This document shows positions 35,253-44,800 of a stretch of 64,000 nt of DNA, one piece after another. This stretch comes from Hydrogenobacter sp. (lineage in GTDB: Bacteria; Aquificota; Aquificia; Aquificales; Aquificaceae): assembly GCA_028276405.1 (NCBI GenBank), contig JAPYWJ010000003.1:1-64000 (forward strand), written 5' to 3'. The position numbers were made by a program, and so were the translations under genes. Position 1 is the stretch's first letter. Each line of letters opens with the position of its first letter. Below the pieces are notes generated by a model. That model saw only the letters and a list, made by a program, of their open reading frames with translations, ran no database searches and was not told the origin of the DNA.

Positions 35253-36368
35253 ATGAGTATCCCTCTTCTTATCTTGGTATTTTTCTTACACATATCTTAC
35301 GCTCAAGATTCCTGTTCAAGAGAAGCTCTTAGTAAGCTCAAAGAGGTTATAAGCGAGCATTACTTGTGGAAGGACAGGATAGACGGCACAGAGTGGGGCA
35401 GTCTTGACGAAGCCATAGCTTACCTGAGAAATAAAGGCGATAGATGGACTGCTATAACTAACATAGAAGAAGATAGGCTTTGGTACTCAAAGGCTAAGAT
35501 GTTCGGTATAGGCATAAGGTGGGATGATGAGGGTACTATAAAGAGAGTATTCAAGGACTCTCCCGCAGAGAGAAGCGGACTTAAAGAGGGTGACCTGATT
35601 CTTTCTGTTAATGGAGTAAAGGAGAAAAATCTTTGGAGCCAGACCATACGAAGTGTGCCCGTGGGAAGCATCATAAATATAACAGTAAAAAGACAGGGAA
35701 GTCTCAAAGAGTTTCACATTGTGAAAGGCGAATTTTCCGTACCTCCTGTGGAAGAAGTTAGGATCATACTCTTAGACCATAAGAAAATAGGATACATAGC
35801 TCTTACCAACTTTACAAACCCTGCGGTAGAAGAGTTCAGAAAAGCTTTGGAATTTTTAAACGCTCAAGGTGTTGATGCCCTTTTGCTTGATCTTAGGGAT
35901 AACGGTGGTGGTCTCATATCTGTTGCCAAAAGCATAGCAGACATGTTTATAAGAGGAAAGGGTGTGATGTTTTACTTGGAAGGCAGAAACAGAGCACCCG
36001 ATGTGTACCCATTTAAAGAAGGTGAGCCTCTTTTTAAAAAACCCGTACTTGTCTTTGTCAACAGATGGACCGCATCTGCTGCTGAGCTTTTGACCGTTTT
36101 ACTTAAGGTATACGATAGAGCAGTTATCGCTGGTGAGCTCACCGTAGGAAAGTATGTAGGTAGCAATATGTATAAATTGGATGACTGCGGTAGAGTTCTC
36201 AGGCTTGTTACCTTTTCCATGAAACTACCCAACGGAGAGAACATAACTGATGATGTTGGTATAATGCCAGACTGTGTTATAAAGGCTAAGAATGACGAAG
36301 GGCTCAGTATGGCTTTGGACTGCCTTCTAACCCATATCTTTGAAGGATCTTCTTTAGCTCAGCCTTGA
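35253..36368 (+). CDS. Exported S41 C-terminal processing protease
   Basis: The 371-residue protein has a signal peptide (MSIPLLILVFFLHISYAQ), a PDZ domain (residues about 85-150: VFKDSPAERSGLKEGDLILSVNG), and a peptidase S41 domain. The catalytic serine is in NRWTASAAELLTVLL and the lysine in GELTVGKYVGSN; the strand LLLDLRDNGGGLISVAKSIAD precedes them. Such proteases process or degrade envelope proteins. The protein is somewhat shorter than typical Ctp enzymes and lacks the N-terminal DUF3340 region. It converges on the small kinase gene and overlaps it by 65 bases. Confidence 0.88.
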   Translation: MSIPLLILVFFLHISYAQDSCSREALSKLKEVISEHYLWKDRIDGTEWGSLDEAIAYLRNKGDRWTAITNIEEDRLWYSKAKMFGIGIRWDDEGTIKRVFKDSPAERSGLKEGDLILSVNGVKEKNLWSQTIRSVPVGSIINITVKRQGSLKEFHIVKGEFSVPPVEEVRIILLDHKKIGYIALTNFTNPAVEEFRKALEFLNAQGVDALLLDLRDNGGGLISVAKSIADMFIRGKGVMFYLEGRNRAPDVYPFKEGEPLFKKPVLVFVNRWTASAAELLTVLLKVYDRAVIAGELTVGKYVGSNMYKLDDCGRVLRLVTFSMKLPNGENITDDVGIMPDCVIKAKNDEGLSMALDCLLTHIFEGSSLAQP

Positions 36369-36843
36369 TCTCTTCTCTGCTTTTTTGTGTGTTTATTAGA
36401 AGAACATCCTCAGGAGGTTCAAACACCTCCTTTTGTTTTAGGTATATGTTCCAGTCTGCGTCCGATATGTCTTCCCTTTGAGAAAGTCTTCTCTTTATCT
36501 CTTCTTCATCCGCAAAGGCCATCAAAAACAACACATCACCTAGATGCTCTTTTACCATATTCCTTTGCCACTTTTTCAAGAAGGTAGCATCTATCACCCC
36601 ATGCTTTCCCGCATCTTTTAGCACTTTTGCCCTTTTTATCATCTCATGGTACACCCTTTTAGTCCAATCCTCGGAATAGATACCCTCTCCAAAACCTACT
36701 TTTATATGTTGCTTTTGGTCTATCTGAGCAAGCTCTTTCCTTATGGTATCACTTCTTATCCATTCAAAACCAAACTCTTCGTGCAGTATCCGTGCAACAA
36801 AAGATTTACCGCTTCCAGAAAGCCCCATGATTACTACTACCAC
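36304..36843 (-). CDS. P-loop kinase of the AAA_33/gluconokinase-like type
   Basis: The start is set at GTG 36843, because AGAGG lies eight bases upstream and the codon follows the stop of the cytochrome gene (TGAAGTG); the frame remains open for 19 more codons inside that gene. The 179-residue product has Walker A GLSGSGKSFVARIL, the base-recognition WIRSDTIRKEL, VIDATFLKKWQRN and REDISDADW. The pattern fits small-molecule kinases that often accompany phosphotransferase domains. The substrate is unknown. Its last 65 bases overlap the convergent S41 gene. Confidence 0.75.
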   Translation of the reverse strand: MVVVIMGLSGSGKSFVARILHEEFGFEWIRSDTIRKELAQIDQKQHIKVGFGEGIYSEDWTKRVYHEMIKRAKVLKDAGKHGVIDATFLKKWQRNMVKEHLGDVLFLMAFADEEEIKRRLSQREDISDADWNIYLKQKEVFEPPEDVLLINTQKSREEIKAELKKILQRYGLEGSPKPY

Positions 36844-36844
36844 T

Positions 36845-37786
36845 TCAATAGCCTCTTTTTTGCGTTTCCCCTCTGTGGCACGAGGTACACGAGATCCCAA
36901 AACTCTCCGCTATTTTTTGGTGTTTAGCATGTATCTCCTCAAGAGGTTTAAACTTTCTCATCTGTGGTATACCTATGCCCTGATGGCATTGGTAGCATGT
37001 AATCATAGCTTTTTGCCAGAGTTGTAATGCTTTCTCTTTATCTTTCTCTTGCAAGGCTTTTGGTATTTCAGAATAAAGTAAGGCATTCCTGGTTTTTACC
37101 ACATTCTTTACATCTTCGCTCCAATTTGCCACCATGGGAGCTGCTAAGGACATGTTTTTCCCACATGCTGATATACCCATAGGACTCTTTATGAGCCTAT
37201 AAGCAGCGTCAAACTCACCTTTCTCTATATAACCTCTTAAAGCTACAAAAGAGAAAAAGGTTCTGTAGGCACCGACTTTAAAGTTAAGTCTTACATCCGC
37301 AAGGTATTTAGCAGCCTTTATAGTATCTTCTACTGTCCCCCCACCTACTATCATGATGTTCTTATCGTCTCTCTTTATCACCTCAATGGTGGGTTTTTCG
37401 AAAGAAAGGTTTAACTCTTTGACTATCTGGTTGTTGGTTCCAACCACTATAATATTCTTGTAATTGATGTCTTTAAGCTGGGTATCGCTTACCAAAAGAG
37501 GGGGTATCTTAGAAGCTTTTACATCTTCAACACTAAAGCCTATATCCTCTGTCCACTGTCCCAGGTAGTAAGCTATCTTTCCTGCCTGTGCAACAACACG
37601 GGGATCCTCTTTTTCTCCGTACACAATAAGAACATTTGGCACGGACACACCACCAAGAGATGCAGGAGTACCAAGCCAAGTGTCTGAATATGTTATGTAA
37701 GGAAACAGTCTATCTGCAAATTCAGGTTTTATGACGGGTTGTGCCAGCGCAATGCTGACCATCCCAAGCACAAGGAAAGATCTCAT
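36845..37786 (-). CDS. Exported diheme cytochrome c with S-layer-like N-terminal domain
   Basis: ATG 37786 is chosen because it opens a signal peptide (MRSFLVLGMVSIALAQ) and AGGGGA precedes it; 13 further codons upstream are open. The 313-residue protein carries CYQCH (residues 264-268) and CTSCH (300-304) near its C terminus. The N-terminal 150 residues contain NIIVVGTNNQIVKELN and IMIVGGGTVEDTIKAAKYLA, a pattern like the VVGG-x-N ... AG-x-x-EDT-x-AA blocks of archaeal S-layer/COG-type domains. I do not recognise a bacterial cytochrome with this architecture. It is coupled to the small kinase downstream and follows the porin. Confidence 0.7.
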   Translation of the reverse strand: MRSFLVLGMVSIALAQPVIKPEFADRLFPYITYSDTWLGTPASLGGVSVPNVLIVYGEKEDPRVVAQAGKIAYYLGQWTEDIGFSVEDVKASKIPPLLVSDTQLKDINYKNIIVVGTNNQIVKELNLSFEKPTIEVIKRDDKNIMIVGGGTVEDTIKAAKYLADVRLNFKVGAYRTFFSFVALRGYIEKGEFDAAYRLIKSPMGISACGKNMSLAAPMVANWSEDVKNVVKTRNALLYSEIPKALQEKDKEKALQLWQKAMITCYQCHQGIGIPQMRKFKPLEEIHAKHQKIAESFGISCTSCHRGETQKRGY

Positions 37787-37812
37787 ATTCTTGTCCCCTG
37801 ACCTTATTATAA

Positions 37813-37842
37813 CAAAAAACCCCACACCTTAGAGGTGTGAGG
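37813..37842 (-). terminator. Rho-independent terminator after the second porin
   Basis: On the minus strand the stem CCTCACACCT(CTA)AGGTGTGGGG, with a 7-8 bp perfect core, is followed by TTTTTTG. It lies about 25 bases after the porin stop (37866) and just before a TATAAT at 37811-37806 that could drive the downstream cytochrome gene. It is the clearest intrinsic terminator in the window. Confidence 0.8.
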
Positions 37843-37865
37843 GTAAGAACAAGAGGAAGAGCCTT

Positions 37866-39068
37866 TCAAAAGATGGTTTGAAGAGCTACAGTATAGTCTG
37901 TAAAGTTTTTACCCTTGCCGCTGTTGTACTGCTTTAATGCACCGTTAGGTGTCACGAAGTCTACACCCAAGCTCATCTGAGCGTTCCAACCTTTTACATA
38001 GTAGTTTAGAAATACGGAGGTTCTGTTTACCTTACCCTTTGCAGTAAGATCTTTAAACTGCTTATATTCAGAGTACTCGTATCTTAGAGCCAAAGCAGGC
38101 TTACCTATACCCACCATCTGGTCGTAAAGAAGCTGTCCTTGTGCATAGTAGGCGTTGGTCTTAGGCTTGGTTCCAGCACCCAAGGTAGATGGAAGGCTGG
38201 ACTGTCCTATGTATCCCACTTGTAGGTTAGGGACTAGGTCTCCAATCTTTTGCTCCCACAGAGCGTCCACAGCAAACGCTTTTGCTGTACCAGAATTACC
38301 CTTGTTGTCATCCCACTTTTGAGCCCAATAGGCAACTCCTATGTTGAAAACATTCTGTCTTCCCAAGTAACTATCAGCCTTACCCCATCCCTTGTCCGCC
38401 TTGTAGCCAAGCATCACTGGGTTAAACTCAAGTCTTATACCATAAGCCAAGTTGTCTTTTGAACCCAGGTTTGCATCTGTATGGTCAAACTTTCCATCAA
38501 AGACGCCCAATCTGTACTGGAACATGCCGTCTGCTATGTTCCCCCAGAAGCTTATACCAGCATCTCTATCGCCTGCCAGCGTTGCAGGTGCGAAGGGGTT
38601 CCAGCTTGGAGCCTTGTAGCCTGTCTGTCCATCACCTGCTCCCCACCTGATGCCAGTGGGTATGATGTAGTTTCTGGAAGATGTAAGGTTTCCTCTTGCG
38701 AAGGGTATCCTGTATTTACCAGCCCTTATCTTAAACTCATCAGCCAAGTCAAGGGTGATCACACCATCGTTGAGTGATGCGGAACTCGCCTGATGCACCG
38801 TTCTGTTGGTGGTATTGGGTGAAAAGTCTCCTTCAAATTCAAACTTTACATACTTATTCACCTGACCCGCCATGTTGATGGTGGCCCTTCTGATAGCAAA
38901 GTCCGTGTAATCTTTCACATCACTCCTTGGTTTTCCAAGCTTCTGAGCAGTTATTCTCAGGGTGAGGTCAAGGGTGGAAAAAGTGTCCTCGTCTAGCTTT
39001 ATGGATGCTGCCTGTGCAGGGATCACCAAACCACTTGACACGGCTCCCAGCAAAAGTAGTTTTCTCAT
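37866..39068 (-). CDS. Outer-membrane porin, phosphate-selective O/P type
   Basis: The 400-residue protein has a signal peptide (MRKLLLLGAVSSGLVIPAQA). A barrel rich in alternating aromatic strands follows, with DFAIRRATINMAGQVNKYVKFEFEGDFSPN, KIRAGKYRIPFARGNLTSSRNYI and a terminal phenylalanine (YTVALQTIF). This is the layout of PF07396-type porins, which pass anions or other small solutes. AAGGAGG precedes the ATG. A terminator follows. The gene is separate from the first porin (3699) and differs from it, lacking the coiled coil. Confidence 0.85.
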   Translation of the reverse strand: MRKLLLLGAVSSGLVIPAQAASIKLDEDTFSTLDLTLRITAQKLGKPRSDVKDYTDFAIRRATINMAGQVNKYVKFEFEGDFSPNTTNRTVHQASSASLNDGVITLDLADEFKIRAGKYRIPFARGNLTSSRNYIIPTGIRWGAGDGQTGYKAPSWNPFAPATLAGDRDAGISFWGNIADGMFQYRLGVFDGKFDHTDANLGSKDNLAYGIRLEFNPVMLGYKADKGWGKADSYLGRQNVFNIGVAYWAQKWDDNKGNSGTAKAFAVDALWEQKIGDLVPNLQVGYIGQSSLPSTLGAGTKPKTNAYYAQGQLLYDQMVGIGKPALALRYEYSEYKQFKDLTAKGKVNRTSVFLNYYVKGWNAQMSLGVDFVTPNGALKQYNSGKGKNFTDYTVALQTIF

Positions 39069-39159
39069 GGAATTACCTCCTTTGGTTTTTGATATTACTT
39101 GGAAATTCTACAATGGGAATGTTAAGAATCTATAAAGATTTGGTTAAATTTTTGTTAAG

Positions 39160-39179
39160 TTTAGGGTTTAAACCCTAAA
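39160..39179. repeat. Perfect 20-base palindrome at the end of the gene at 39168
   Basis: TTTAGGGTTTAAACCCTAAA is a perfect palindrome with no loop. It contains the TAA stop of the minus-strand gene ending at 39168. There is no following T-tract on either strand, so it is not a standard terminator. It lies about 90 bases upstream of the second porin's start and might be a protein-binding site for that gene, or a processing or anti-decay hairpin. Confidence 0.7.
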
Positions 39180-40295
39180 CCTCCGTGCCAACACAAAAAG
39201 TCCCAACACCAACCACCCAAAAACATCATACACAGACGAGCCACTAACCATAGAACATCCACTTCCAACCTTAGAAGACGAGGAGTCAGACGCTTGAGCT
39301 TGTGTGCCTTCAGATTTGACGCTTTGAAGCTGTAGACTGTCTCCCGAAGGTTCACTTTCTTTAATAAATTTTTCTAACCCTTCTTGGACTATGTTTACAC
39401 CAAGGAAAGCTTTTACATCCATCTGCAAGGCAGAGACACACTCTTTGTCTATCTGCTTTCCCTCAATGGCAGAAAGCTCGTTGCTAAAGGCTCTTATGAT
39501 GTTCTTTGCGGTATCTATGTTTCCCATCTTGTACTGCTTGTCTGCGTTTTGAAGCTTTGAAAGCAGAGAGTTTAGAATGCCTTGATTCTTGATAAGTCCA
39601 AGCTCCCAGCAACCCTTCAGGGCGTCCATCATAACCTCTGGATTTGTTTTAAGTTCAATCTTTATCTTCGTGTAGTCTTTATCCACATAAAAGATTAGCT
39701 CCCTCTGTCCCATTTTGGGTGTTATTACAAAAGAGCCGTAAAGACCTTCTGGGACTACTAAACTATCAGAAAAATAGTTAGTTACTATCTCCTCCCACCC
39801 TTCATAGAGCACACTCACGTCCCATCCTAAAATAGCTGGTTCGTTTGCCATAATTTTTATAGTATTTTTACCTTCTGCACAGTCAATATCGTAAGCTGTT
39901 AGGTATTTACCAACCTCAATTGGATTGCCTTTATCATAGTCATAAGAGGCTGAAGGTGGGTATTTTATAATACGAAGCCCATTATAGCCTATATAGATGT
40001 ATTCATTTTTGTAATTCTCAAAAAGTGGCCATGCATAAAGTATCCATTCAGGTTCTTCATATTTTTTAACCGGTGGTGTTGCTTTTATTGTTTTTACCTC
40101 TTTATAACCCACAAATTTACTCTTGGTTGGATCATATCCCAGAATACTACCATCATTGTATTGTATGCTTACATAGAACACATCTCTTGGGTAAGAGTAG
40201 TTTTTAACCAGTATATCATCTAAGGCTATAAGACAAGTTCGCAAAGACGCATATGAACTGAAACTTAAAAGTAAGGTAAGCAGCACTATTATCAT
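39168..40295 (-). CDS. Exported protein with cysteine-containing C-terminal sorting-type tail
   Basis: ATG 40295 is preferred because GGAGGTGG precedes it and it opens the signal peptide MIIVLLTLLLSFSSYA; an ATG five codons earlier overlaps that ribosome site. The 375-residue protein has a beta-rich middle and a helical stretch (residues 235-310). A Ser/Gly linker follows, ending SKVGSGCSMVSGS, then a hydrophobic helix (VYDVFGWLVLGLFVLA) and the basic end RRFRV. Linker + GC motif + helix + Arg cluster is the plan of C-terminal sorting signals such as MYXO-CTERM and GlyGly-CTERM. The function of the main body is unknown. Confidence 0.65.
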   Translation of the reverse strand: MIIVLLTLLLSFSSYASLRTCLIALDDILVKNYSYPRDVFYVSIQYNDGSILGYDPTKSKFVGYKEVKTIKATPPVKKYEEPEWILYAWPLFENYKNEYIYIGYNGLRIIKYPPSASYDYDKGNPIEVGKYLTAYDIDCAEGKNTIKIMANEPAILGWDVSVLYEGWEEIVTNYFSDSLVVPEGLYGSFVITPKMGQRELIFYVDKDYTKIKIELKTNPEVMMDALKGCWELGLIKNQGILNSLLSKLQNADKQYKMGNIDTAKNIIRAFSNELSAIEGKQIDKECVSALQMDVKAFLGVNIVQEGLEKFIKESEPSGDSLQLQSVKSEGTQAQASDSSSSKVGSGCSMVSGSSVYDVFGWLVLGLFVLARRFRV

Positions 40296-40331
40296 CTCAA
40301 CCACCTCCATTTATTTCTTATAAATAACTCT

Positions 40332-40923
40332 TATACCTTGGGTGAGAAATTCAAAAAAGCTGGAAAAATCCTCTGACAAAGAGCCCTTAGTCAGTCTTAC
40401 CACTTGTTTAGAAAATATAGAACCGTAAGAGTTTATAAACTTTTAGAACTATACAGAAGGAGAATGAACTTGCTAATCTTGATTTTAAGCATCCTATTTG
40501 GAGAGGAAGTAAAACTGATAGTTGATGGCACTATTCTAAGGGTTGCAAACATATACAGGGCACAAACAAGGAAAATAAAGAGAGTTGCTGGAAAGAAATT
40601 TTGGGCAAAAAGGAAAAGGAACATCTACAGCTGGGATTACCAAAGGAATGTAAGATTTGAAGAGGTTCATTATGGGCTTTTGGTAATGATTGTTTGCGAT
40701 AGGAATGGAGTTGTTTATGACCTGTGGGTTCATCCTGCCAGCTATCACGAAGTGAAGTCTGTAAGGATAAGGTATCAAAAGAGTTTGTGGTTTAGGGCGC
40801 TTCAACGGAGTTAGCAGATGGAGGAATATTACGACTTTACTTGCTTACCTTCAGGGTTATACTGTTGGGTATAGTTTTTTCAGGAAGTCTTGGCTGTTTA
40901 AATAATTTCTCACCCGAGGTATA
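40332..40923. mobile_element. Decayed insertion sequence with 20-base terminal inverted repeats
   Basis: TATACCTTGGGTGAGAAATT at 40332-40351 and its inverted copy at 40904-40923 differ at one position in 20. Between them lies a truncated transposase frame (40404-40814). At 592 bases the element is shorter than most complete IS elements, pointing to internal deletion. The core TGGGTGAGAAATT is shared with the inverted-repeat element at 1957-2085. No clear target-site duplication is seen. It sits between the exported protein gene and hemH. Confidence 0.75.
40404..40814 (+). pseudogene. Truncated DDE-type transposase
   Basis: A 136-codon frame without a good start carries YHLFRKYRTVRVYKLLELY (open just upstream), VKLIVDGTILRVANIYRAQT with the first catalytic aspartate, and VHYGLLVMIVCDRNGVVYDL followed by HPASYHEVKS, the pattern around the second aspartate in IS982/IS5-like transposases. 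The catalytic glutamate region is missing and reading probably shifts frame near 40795. The family is uncertain. The fragment is inside the terminal repeats at 40332 and 40923. Confidence 0.65.
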
Positions 40924-40962
40924 TAATTATAATACATACCTCGGATCAAAAGCTGATCATAT

Positions 40963-41895
40963 CTATAAGTGGGAGAGTATGATCTCTTTTAGTGCATGTA
41001 TGAAGAGAGGATGGTCTTTTAAGGTGGGTATCCTGACAAAACTTTCAACACCTAAATTTTCTGCAAGCTTCTTATAGGCTATATCTAACTCGTAGAGGGT
41101 TTCTGAGTGTTCGCATACGAAGGAAACAGGTATGAGAGCTATACGCTTATAGCCTGCCCTTATGTTTTCTTCTATAAGCTTTTCAGTGGAAGGTTCAAGC
41201 CATTTGACAGGTCCTATCTTACTCTGGTAGCCAAGAGCGTATTTTACCCCAGGGAAATGTTCCATTATAAGTCTTACAGTCTCTTGAGTTTGTTCTTGGT
41301 ATGGGTCTCCTCTTTTTATAACCCTTACAGGTAGGCTGTGAGCGGTAAACAGGAAGAAATAGTCATACAAATTGGGGAGGTTTTCCTTTAGGTTTTCTAC
41401 CATTGCCTTTATGTAGAGGGGATTATTGTGGTATGACCTTATCCTGATAACAGGCACTTGGGGAAACCTTATGAAAACTCTGTCAAACTCGTTAAAAGAA
41501 GAGCCTGTAGTAGTCTTGCTGTATTGGGGATACATGGGAAGTAAGACTATTCTGTTTATGTCTTCTTTAAAAAGCTCCTCAAGAGCTTCTTTTGTGAAGG
41601 GATGCCAGTATCTCATGGCTACAGCTACTTTAAAATCTTGTCCCAGCTCTTTTTGGAGTGCTTGTGCCTGCCTCTCTGTTTGTTCCCTTTGTGGTGACCT
41701 ACCTCCCATAAGCTCATAGTAATGTCTTGTCTTCTTAGCCCTAAACTTGGATATCAGCTTTGCAGCAGGTTTTTGTACGATTTTAGGAATTTCTATTATG
41801 TCATGGTCGGAAAACAAGTTGTAAAGGAAGGGTTCTACAGCAGAAAGGCTATCTGGACCACCCATGTTGAGAAGCAAAACGCCCGTTTTAGCCAC
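40963..41895 (-). CDS. hemH: Ferrochelatase
   Basis: HemH inserts iron into protoporphyrin (or coproporphyrin) in haem synthesis. GTG 41895 is taken as start because GGAGG lies six bases upstream; a TTG at 41910 is less likely. The 310-residue protein has VLLLNMGGPDSLSAVEPFL at the N terminus, AMRYWHPFTKEALEEL, LLPMYPQYSKTTTGS, the catalytic histidine in FLFTAHSLPVRV and the glutamate in VCEHSETLYELD. Haem demand is high here, with several c-type cytochromes encoded in the window. It overlaps the smc stop by eight bases. Confidence 0.93.
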   Translation of the reverse strand: MAKTGVLLLNMGGPDSLSAVEPFLYNLFSDHDIIEIPKIVQKPAAKLISKFRAKKTRHYYELMGGRSPQREQTERQAQALQKELGQDFKVAVAMRYWHPFTKEALEELFKEDINRIVLLPMYPQYSKTTTGSSFNEFDRVFIRFPQVPVIRIRSYHNNPLYIKAMVENLKENLPNLYDYFFLFTAHSLPVRVIKRGDPYQEQTQETVRLIMEHFPGVKYALGYQSKIGPVKWLEPSTEKLIEENIRAGYKRIALIPVSFVCEHSETLYELDIAYKKLAENLGVESFVRIPTLKDHPLFIHALKEIILSHL

Positions 41896-44800
41896 TTGAA
41901 GCCTCCGCAAAAAAGTTTTTTACAGGAAATACCCTTGAGACACCGCTTCTTATACTTACACCTATGAGCCTATCTGCGTAAGATGCCAGCACTTCCCTTA
42001 AAGTGACCACTATAAACTGTGCTTTCTCAGAGCGTTTCCTTATAAGCTCTCCTATTCTTCTGGCGTTTACCTCGTCGAGATGTGCGTCTACTTCGTCAAA
42101 GTAATAAAAGGGGGATGGTCTGTAGTCTTGTATGGCAAATATGAGAGCTAAAGCGACAAGAGTTTTTTCTCCTCCCGATATGGCATCTATGTATTGGACT
42201 TCCTTACCTTTAGGCTTTACTACAAGGTTTATACCACCAGAAAAGGGGTCTTGGGGGTTTTCTATTTCCATGTAAGCCCTCCCACCCGGAGATAGTTCTG
42301 CAAACACTCTCTTTAGTCCTTCGTTTATACTGTCAAAAGCGGTATTAAAAGCGCTGAGCTTTTTGGCTTCTATCTGCTCTATCATCTCTTTTATGGCTTT
42401 TTTCTCTTGGGAGAGCTTCTCGTATCTGTCCTTGTAGTCTCTGTGCCTTTCCTCGTACTCTTTGTAATCATCTTCCGCTTTGAAGTTAATGGTGCCAAGA
42501 GAAGATACCTCTTTGCGCACCATATCCATGGTTTCTTTGAGCTTACTGTAGCTTTCTTTTACTTCCTCTATGGGTCCTTCGTATCCCAGATCTCTGAGTT
42601 TTGAGTTTATCTCCTGCAGTTTCTCCTCAAGCTTGGCGTACTCAGTCTCCAGGCGAGTGAGCTCCTCTCTTTTTGCTTCTTCTTGCAATCTTAACCTGCC
42701 CATCTTTGCCTGCATATCTGTAAAAGCCTCCTCTAGGTGATCTTTCTTGGAGTAAAGTTCATAAGCAGTCCTTTCAAGCTCTTTTATTCCTTCTTCTAAC
42801 TTTCTCTTTTCCTCTTTTAGCCTTGCAATATGATCCTCAGTATTCTGGATAGTCCTCTCTGCACTGTCCAAAAAAGCCATGCTTCTGTTTATCTCCGCAC
42901 GGAGGTTTTGGATGTCCGATTGGAGTTCTTTGATTTTCATGCTTAGAGAAAATACCTCTTCCTTGAGTTTGTCTAAGGTTTTTTTGTTCTTTTCATAACT
43001 TTCTCTTAGGCTCTCTATGCCAGACTCTTTGTAATGCTCTAATAGGGACTGCTTTTTTATGATTAGGTTGTTTAACTTCTCCTCAAGGTAAAAAAACTCA
43101 TCGCTAATAGCCTTCTTCTCTTTTGCTAAAGTTTCTTTTTCTTCTGCAAGCAAGTCAAGATAGTCCTGCGCCTTTTTGAGTTTTTCCTCTATCTCTTTTA
43201 GCCTTCCAGATCCTGCCCTGTCTGACTCTTGAATATCCTTTATACGTTTCTCGAGTATTCTCAGCACACCTTCCTTTTGAATAAGCTCATCTCTCAGAGC
43301 TTTCATGATGCTTTCTGTTTGTTCTTCTGCTGCTTTTAGGTCCTCCTCTGCTTTGGAGAGTTTTTCTAACTGCTCCAGGTAAAACTCTCTTCCCAAGTCT
43401 CCTTTACTTTCTGTATGTCCACCACTTATAACTCCGCTCTTTTCAAAAACTTCCCCTTCAAGGGTCACCATTCTGTAATTGCCTATTCCTAAGTCTTTGG
43501 CGCTCTGAAAATCTGCTACCAAAAGGGTATCTCCAAACACGAACCTTATTGCCTTTTCAAATTTACTGTCGTATTCCACTAAATTAACTACAAAATCTAC
43601 ACAGCCTTTCCTTCTGGGATATGGTCCAAGAGTTGGAGGTTTTATCTTATTTAGAGGTATGAAGTTTAGCCTGCCTGTTTTGGTTTCTTTAAGCCTCTGT
43701 ATACACTCCTTTGCTACATCTTCATCCTCAACTACCACATAGGAGAGCCTTGCTCCACCTGCAGATTCTATTGCTTTTATATACTCATGATTTTTGACTT
43801 TTATAAGTTCGTAAACTCTGCCGTAAACACCTCTTATACCTTCAAAGGGTAAGCTGTCTGTCTGTGTGCTTGCCAGCTTGGTAAGAAGGCTTGCCTTCTG
43901 CTGTATGACCTGTTCCTTTTCCTGTCTTATTGTTTTGAGTTTTTCCTCAAGACCTTCAAGCTCTTGCCTCTTTTTCTTAACTGACTTTTGCTCCTCTGCA
44001 TACATCCTTTCATAATTTTCCAGTTTTAGAGCGTCTTCTCCCATCTGTGATTTGAGCTTTTGCTCTTCTTCTTTGAGCCTTTGTATTTCTTCTTTTACCT
44101 TTTCGGACTTTATGTCTATCTCTCTTAGTTTAAGCTCCATCTTGGAAAGGTGTTCCTTCTTTTTGTCCATCTCTTCCCTTATGGCGTTAATCTTTTCCTC
44201 TGTTGTGTGCGCTTCTTGTATGGATACTTTAAGTCCCTCCTCTTTACTTTTTAAGGTCTGGTAAAGAAAAGAAACCTCTTCTTCTTTGCGGATCACTTCT
44301 TTTTCTTTTTGGGATATGAGCTCTTTCATCTGAGCTTCTTCTTCAAGGAGTTTTTCAAGGTTCGCAGAGAGGTTTTTTATGTGCTCTTTGGCTCGTAGTG
44401 TGTCTTCTTGGAGCTTTTCTTTTTCCTTCTCAAGCTCGCGTATCTTTCCGTCTGTGTGCTCTATGTCCGAGCTTAGCCTTCCTAATCTTTCTCTAAAGGG
44501 AAACAGTTGTGCGTTTATTTGTCTGAGTTCTTCTTCTTTCTGTGCGTATTCTGATTCTAATTTGCTTATACTTTCCCTTATTTCTGAGATCTCCTGTTTC
44601 TTTTCTTCCATAGCTTTCTCAAGGTTATGTAGGTTTTGGCTTAAGGTTTTTGCATCTTTTACCAACTGTTTTATCTGTAGTTCCCTTAGCCTGTTTTCTA
44701 ACTCCCTGTACCTTCTTAGTTTTTCTACTTCCTGAGAGAGCCGTTCCATTTGGACTTCCATTTCATCTATAAGAAGTCTGAGTTCTCTCATCTTTAGCTC

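Noticed and set aside
39160-39179. Telomere-like TTTAGGG/CCCTAAA repeat
   Set aside because: Only one inverted pair is present, not a tandem array; it is better described as a palindrome.
40841-41077. Plus-strand frame across the right end of the IS remnant
   Set aside because: It spans the terminal repeat and runs antisense into hemH; likely chance, although its first half may be out-of-frame transposase sequence.
42407-44735. Plus-strand frames within smc
   Set aside because: They are Ser/Phe/Leu-rich complements of the Glu/Lys-rich coiled coil of SMC and have no start signals.
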